Positions 61,201-64,000 of a stretch of 64,000 nt of DNA are shown one piece after another (position 1 is the first letter of the stretch; every line of letters starts with the position of its first letter). A program made the translations under genes and the position numbers. The notes under the pieces were generated by a model. The model was not told where the DNA came from, ran no database searches, and saw only the letters and a program-made list of their open reading frames with translations. The stretch is from Prolixibacteraceae bacterium JC049 (GTDB lineage: Bacteria > Bacteroidota > Bacteroidia > Bacteroidales > Prolixibacteraceae): the NCBI GenBank assembly GCA_023369685.1, contig SACZ01000006.1, forward strand, positions 187,715-251,714. The letters run 5' to 3'.

Positions 61201-61672
61201 CTCCAATGGTAGTTCCTTTTACCACGACAGATACACCAGGTAGCGATTCTCCTTTAGTGTCGGTTACCACGCCTGTGATTTTACGTTCCTTTTGCGTTCC
61301 CACACCATTTCCTTTACGTATAATCACCAGGTTCTTATCTGTAACGATATACTTAATCGCAGTACCTTCAAAAATACTACCCAACACATCTTCGATGCTT
61401 TTATCACTAAGTGATACATTTACCTTGCGTGTAGTATTTACATGTTCTTTTCGAAGCACAAATCGATAATTACTTTGGCTTTCGATTTCGTTCAACACTT
61501 TCTGTATTGTTGCATTCTTCATATGCAACGAAAGTTTCTGGTTCTGTGAGTATACCGCTGCAGATATCTGCATGCAGAAAAACAATACACCAACAAATGT
61601 TAGTTTCATAACAAACAGCATTTTTCTTAACTGATGGTTTCTACACCAACAGTCAAACCATTTTTTTTTCAT
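58289..61672 (-). CDS. SusC/RagA family TonB-linked outer-membrane protein with STN domain
   Basis: A 1127-residue oligosaccharide importer. Signal ~1-42, secretin/TonB STN domain (~45-115, QKLSLHMKNATIQKVLNEIE), carboxypeptidase-D-like domain (~125-205, ITGVVTDTKGESLPGVSVVV), SusC plug (EEVIAVGYGVIKKSDLTGAV, and VTRSSGAPGAGNTIRIRGIT with the SusC-type 'RG-T-L' block) and a 22-strand barrel ending YIFGVKLNF. The STN domain means it signals to the FecR anti-sigma factor just upstream, so import and transcription are coupled. It is followed by susD after 28 bases. Substrate probably a fucosylated glycan from the two enzymes. Confidence 0.94.
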   Translation of the reverse strand: MKKKWFDCWCRNHQLRKMLFVMKLTFVGVLFFCMQISAAVYSQNQKLSLHMKNATIQKVLNEIESQSNYRFVLRKEHVNTTRKVNVSLSDKSIEDVLGSIFEGTAIKYIVTDKNLVIIRKGNGVGTQKERKITGVVTDTKGESLPGVSVVVKGTTIGVTTDIDGKYSLLVPANSESLQFSFVGMKTQERTIGGNSVIDVVLVQDAIGLEEVIAVGYGVIKKSDLTGAVVSVSGEDLAKRNVTNVSQALQGAVAGVMVTRSSGAPGAGNTIRIRGITTLEGVSDPLILVDDVPVGSLNEVNPEDIESYTVLKDGASSAIYGSRAAAGVIIITTKRAKKGYFAIDYSGSYSINKPTRTLDFVSPIRYMEMWNEKVWNDAGNGADQYPVYAKDHIDNYLTNNANDPDNYPITNYKALLVKESAFTNRHNLSISGGSDKIRSKASFGYEHQDALYKIKDWKRYTLRINNDINVSEKWGGSFDLSYRMIDTTDPIVYPLGDRIRESPLYPAVWADGRPGTGRDMGNSYANLLNGGDSKSRSQQIRGKLGLYYKPFEGLKISANFTPSYSNYYKKTFKKTVYLYGADDHDNSDPLGTSHGFDKTNLYEYRNVSESRTSQLLANYDGSWGNHKVAAKAGYEEYYSKYENLSVRGLELPMTDFPYLSHVPTDKVFNNGVGVEEKAYRSLFGQVNYSYNKKYLIQANIRRDGSSKFASEYRWGNFPSLSVGWVISEESWAQALKDKVSFLKLRGSYGSLGNDRLGNYLYISELALGTGVFQHTNGNVISDRSSALQYLVMRDITWETTTSANLALDLTTMNDRLSVSVDVYRKKTTDMLLNLSVPSLIGFDNPKTNVGDMTTKGWEVESKWRDKVGDFKYSVAFNISNSKSVVGDINGKRIFSGATITEEGLEYRTLYGYKTDGLFQSQEDVDNSPVVNSNVKPGDVKFLDISGPDGEPDGKITSDDKTYLGGSLPKFIYGGNLFAEYKGFDLSLAFQGIGKQNRVMSTSAVDGFASNLLQPTTLYDGSYWSHLNSEEENQSAKYPRLTAKAQGINNRFSDYWVFNGAYLRMKNITLGYTLPKSITDRLGVNKLRVYVAGNDLFTVDNFPAGMDPEYSMGNYFITKSYIFGVKLNF

Positions 61673-61685
61673 AAATTTGATCGGT

Positions 61686-61768
61686 TTTTAGTTAATAAAT
61701 TAGCTATTGGTCAGATAGCTGTTTATTGCTTTTGCCGGGAGATGTTGCACCATTTCCCGGCTTTTTTT
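61686..61768 (+). ncRNA. Possible cis-antisense sRNA in the fecR-susC gap (DonS-like arrangement)
   Basis: On the plus strand a full -7 box TAAATTTG lies at 61672-61679, and a perfect terminator follows at 61734-61768: 11-bp stem GCCGGGAGATG / CATTTCCCGGC (one G-U), 6-nt loop, seven T. The product would be about 80 nt, antisense to the susC leader. No -33 TTG was found. No plus-strand gene is present to own this terminator. Confidence 0.45.
61734..61768 (+). terminator. Plus-strand intrinsic terminator in the fecR-susC gap
   Basis: 11-bp GC-rich stem, 6-nt loop, T7 run on the plus strand overlapping the fecR stop. On the minus strand the hairpin is followed by A-rich sequence, so it is not a terminator for the PUL transcript. 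Confidence 0.75.
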
Positions 61769-62762
61769 ATTTTTTATCTATTATAACCTCCTTTCTGGAA
61801 AGCTTATATTTCAATCCACCAGAGATAGTTAATGCATCCAATACTTCTTCGAGTGACTCATCTTTAAAGGCCGCATCGAAATGATAAAGTTGATTAGCTA
61901 TTTCCGGATTGATTATAAAATCCACATCAAATCGACGTGATAGTCGTTTACAAATTCGCTTTAGCGATTCATCACGAATGATCAACCAGTTGTCTACCCA
62001 TCCACAATATTGATTGATGTCAACATTAGAGACAGATATGGTATTATCCTTTGGAGAATATTTCACACATTCACCTGGTTTCATTTTAACCAATTGCGAA
62101 TGTTCTTTCACTTGAAAATGAACTTTCCCTTTTTTTAGGGTTGTTTCAATTACCTCTTCATCCGGATAGGCAGTAATATTAAACTGTGTTCCCAGTACTT
62201 TTACTGTTGCCTTATTATTTATGTCGACTAAAAAAGGATTATCCTGGTGGGTTACATCAAACATGGCTTCGCCCGATAGATATATCTTCCGATGTTCTCG
62301 TCCAAAGTCGGAATAATATTTTAATGATGATTCTGCATTCAGCATCACCTTAGTTCCATCTGGCAAGTTAATCCAGGCTTTATCTCCTCGCGGAACCTCG
62401 ACTGTCATCAGTTGTGGAACTCCAAAAACTTGCTTTTCATCCTGTGTCAACCAATTCAAGCCAAACACCACAAGCAAAGTTGCAACTACACCAACCGCCC
62501 AACTAATAGCATATCGCCAATGGTGACGACTTTTTTCCTTATGGTTTACTCGTACCATAAAGCCATTCAATGCTTTCGATGCATTAAACTGGTGGTACTC
62601 TCCTTTATTGGGAGCAATATTCCATACTCGTTTGTAAAACTGATACAATGCCCTGTTTTCGTCCGATGCATTATACCACTCTCCAAACTGTTTTTTCTCC
62701 TCCAGTGAAGGTTCTCCCATTAAAATGGAAGCCAGCAATATCTCAATTTTTTCTTTCTCCAT
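61767..62762 (-). CDS. FecR family anti-sigma factor
   Basis: A 331-residue single-pass inner-membrane protein: cytosolic sigma-binding part (~1-80, FGEWYNASDENRALYQFYKR), one helix (~85-105, YAISWAVGVVATLLVVFGLN), periplasmic FecR domain (MTVEVPRGDKAWINLPDGTK, then LNAESSLKYYSDFGREHRKI and a KGKVHFQVK strand) and a C-terminal DUF4974 (~255-325). It holds the sigma factor until the STN domain of SusC reports that substrate is bound. 204 bases after the sigma gene, 94 before susC. Confidence 0.92.
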   Translation of the reverse strand: MEKEKIEILLASILMGEPSLEEKKQFGEWYNASDENRALYQFYKRVWNIAPNKGEYHQFNASKALNGFMVRVNHKEKSRHHWRYAISWAVGVVATLLVVFGLNWLTQDEKQVFGVPQLMTVEVPRGDKAWINLPDGTKVMLNAESSLKYYSDFGREHRKIYLSGEAMFDVTHQDNPFLVDINNKATVKVLGTQFNITAYPDEEVIETTLKKGKVHFQVKEHSQLVKMKPGECVKYSPKDNTISVSNVDINQYCGWVDNWLIIRDESLKRICKRLSRRFDVDFIINPEIANQLYHFDAAFKDESLEEVLDALTISGGLKYKLSRKEVIIDKK

Positions 62763-62966
62763 TACATGCTGTTATACTCTCAAGACAAACGAAGAATAAA
62801 AAGGTATTACTCTTCACATGCTTTTTTTCCATTTTTTAGTTGTATGAACATTTAGCTCACTCAACACCACACACTAATCACCTCACAAACAGCGATTAAA
62901 ATTCAATTTTAAAAAAATACTGAGCAAATATTTTAGGAGAGGTTCGTTTGAAAAATAGTTACGCAA

Positions 62967-63515
62967 TTAATACGCTATTTTGTATTTATCGTCTAAACAG
63001 GTACGTATGAAAGATAAAGCTTTTCCCATTTGTCCCTTTACAGTATTAATAGAAATTCCCAGCTTTTCGGCAATTGTCATCTGACGCTCGTTTTCCAGTC
63101 GGCTAAGTTGAAAAACTTCACGACAACGAGGAGGCAAATCATCAATACATTGAAAGAGGATAGCAGAAAACTCATTACTTTCCACCTGATCGAAATATTT
63201 TCCCGTTTCATGGTTATACTGCACCTGATGAAGCACATCGCTTTTTACCTTATCTCTATTGGAAATATTATAGACTTTATTTCGAACCGAATTGAACAAA
63301 TAAGATTTCAACGAGCTTACGATCTGAATTTTTTCTCGCTTTTCCCAAATAACCATGAAAACATCCTGCACTACATCTTCAGCCACCCCTTTCTCGATCC
63401 CCAGCCGACATGCATATACGCATAACACTTGATAGTATCTTGTAAACAGCTCATTAAATGCAAGCACATTCCCTTTGCTATACAGTTGAAGTAATTCCGA
63501 ATCTGATTTTTTCAT
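62967..63515 (-). CDS. ECF RNA polymerase sigma factor (sigma-70 family) of the PUL
   Basis: A 182-residue sigma factor: region 2 (~20-85, FNELFTRYYQVLCVYACRLG and VVQDVFMVIWEKREKI), region 4 (~125-175, LPPRCREVFQLSRLENERQM and LGISINTVKGQMGKALSFIR). It belongs to the Bacteroidota FecI-like group that pairs with FecR and STN-bearing SusC, and would transcribe the PUL. First gene of the locus. On the minus strand TACATTTG (63535-63542) is a full -7 match but no -33 is seen. Confidence 0.93.
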   Translation of the reverse strand: MKKSDSELLQLYSKGNVLAFNELFTRYYQVLCVYACRLGIEKGVAEDVVQDVFMVIWEKREKIQIVSSLKSYLFNSVRNKVYNISNRDKVKSDVLHQVQYNHETGKYFDQVESNEFSAILFQCIDDLPPRCREVFQLSRLENERQMTIAEKLGISINTVKGQMGKALSFIRTCLDDKYKIAY

Positions 63516-63534
63516 AGTTTGTTTCTAGCTGCAA

Positions 63535-63542
63535 CAAATGTA
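63535..63542 (-). promoter_or_regulatory. -7 element of the PUL sigma gene
   Basis: TACATTTG on the minus strand, 20 bases before the sigma factor ATG; no TTG at -33. Confidence 0.45.
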
Positions 63543-63665
63543 GATATTTTATCGATCAAACTAAAAAATCAATTTTTTTCCTATTTCTCATACGTGTAAT
63601 TTTTCAGTCAATTGTCTAACCTATGAAAGCTGATCTCCTAAAGCTTTTTTATTATATCCTATGCT

Positions 63666-63701
63666 TAATCCCGAATAATCACCTATTCGGGATTATTTTT
63701 T
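63666..63701 (+). terminator. Plus-strand intrinsic terminator without an upstream gene
   Basis: Perfect 12-bp stem TAATCCCGAATA / TATTCGGGATTA, 6-nt loop, then six T. No plus-strand gene lies between 63516 and this point. It could end a small RNA or act as an attenuator for the permease gene that follows. Confidence 0.75.
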
Positions 63702-63756
63702 CCCAATATTGCAACCATTCTTCGCAATTATGCAATAAGAACAAAAATTCATCAGC

Positions 63757-63764
63757 TACTTTTG
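63757..63764 (+). promoter_or_regulatory. -7 element of the SO_0444-type permease gene
   Basis: TACTTTTG matches TAnnTTTG; 39 bases before the first ATG. Upstream an inverted pair ATTGCA / TGCAAT (63708-63713, 63730-63735) may be an operator; no -33 TTG is at the right place. Confidence 0.4.
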
Positions 63765-63802
63765 TTCTAAAAGAAATTATCCAATAGTCTTTAATCAAAG
63801 AA

Positions 63803-64000
63803 ATGCTTACGCATTTATATCAAAATAAATATATGAGCGAATTTATATTGAAATATTTCGAAGAGTTGTGGGTGCTTACATTGGAAATGGCACCATGGTT
63901 AGTGCTGGGGTTAATATTTGCTGGTATTTTAAAAGTATGGTTTCCTCAAGACAAGGTGCAAAAGCATTTGGGTAACCCCAATACCAGGAGTGCAGTAAAT
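63803..64000 (+). CDS. SO_0444 family Cu/Zn efflux permease, N-terminal part (3' truncated by window end)
   Basis: The first 66 codons only; two in-frame starts at 63803 and 63833. The start after the second Met (MSEFILKYFEELWVLTLEMA) and the first helix PWLVLGLIFAGILKVWFPQD followed by KHLGNPNTRS match the N terminus of the SO_0444/permease (DUF318) family, whose members are linked to copper or zinc export. The rest, including the Cys/His motifs that would decide substrate, lies outside the window. It is divergent from the PUL sigma factor and has its own promoter candidate. Confidence 0.7.
   Translation, partial: MLTHLYQNKYMSEFILKYFEELWVLTLEMAPWLVLGLIFAGILKVWFPQDKVQKHLGNPNTRSAVN

Noticed and set aside
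1-64000. CRISPR array, tRNA or rRNA genes
   Set aside because: No regularly spaced direct repeats and no tRNA- or rRNA-like sequence were noticed; short tRNAs could be missed without a scan.

Overview
The window comes from an AT-rich member of the Bacteroidota, most likely a marine Bacteroidales of the Marinifilaceae/Prolixibacteraceae type. The evidence is a SusC/SusD pair with an ECF sigma factor and FecR anti-sigma, several CarboxypepD-regulatory TonB-dependent receptors (TBDRs), DUF4374 and DUF4494 proteins, an oxygen-sensitive class I fumarase, and repeated matches to the Bacteroidetes promoter (TTG, about 20 nt, TAnnTTTG) with few Shine-Dalgarno sites. No rRNA, tRNA, phage or CRISPR was seen. 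Family and domain assignments are from recognition of the sequences, not from searches.

Layout. 1-9.3 kb: housekeeping and accessory genes (3' end of a PEP-utilising enzyme, two MATE exporters, a flavodoxin-fold quinone reductase, DUF4494, fumarase, a polytopic membrane protein). 9.3-22.3 kb, minus strand: a heme-uptake operon like hmu of Porphyromonas/Bacteroides: TBDR (hmuR), HmuY lipoprotein, PepSY membrane protein, CobN-like HmuS, an unusual DUF2249/DUF438/hemerythrin-like/PAS protein, a polytopic membrane protein, an ExbB-like and an ExbD-like (DUF2149) subunit. 22.4-27.6 kb, minus: MMPL/RND exporter, HemG-like flavodoxin, LolA-like periplasmic protein, and an outer-membrane beta-barrel. 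27.7-32.1 kb: a heterodimeric ABC transporter and a TetR regulator sharing a palindromic operator. 32.3-41.4 kb: two paralogous TBDR + DUF4374 lipoprotein modules (resembling the xenosiderophore system XusA/XusB), each divergent from a PchR-type AraC regulator. 42.7-45.8 kb: a His-rich small membrane protein and a third TBDR. 45.8-52.7 kb: a small ABC/coiled-coil cassette and mixed enzymes. 52.8-63.5 kb: a polysaccharide utilisation locus with sigma, anti-sigma, SusC, SusD, a GH43-like enzyme and a GH95 alpha-L-fucosidase. The window ends in the start of an SO_0444-type metal efflux permease.

How it fits together. About 36 kb (9.3-45.8) looks like an iron/heme/siderophore island. HmuY/HmuR would bring heme into the periplasm, HmuS would remove iron, and the ExbB/ExbD-like pair would supply energy. 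The adjacent HemG-like flavodoxin with an RND/LolA-like/outer-membrane path could deal with the left-over porphyrin (inference). The two Xus-like modules and the ABC pair would add siderophore uptake. The main novelty candidates are the sensor-like DUF2249-DUF438-HHE-PAS protein inside hmu, the HemG/RND porphyrin-handling module, a possible antisense sRNA between fecR and susC, a foldable switch-like leader before the second Xus-like TBDR, TetR twin operators, and a 191-bp MITE-like element in the PUL.
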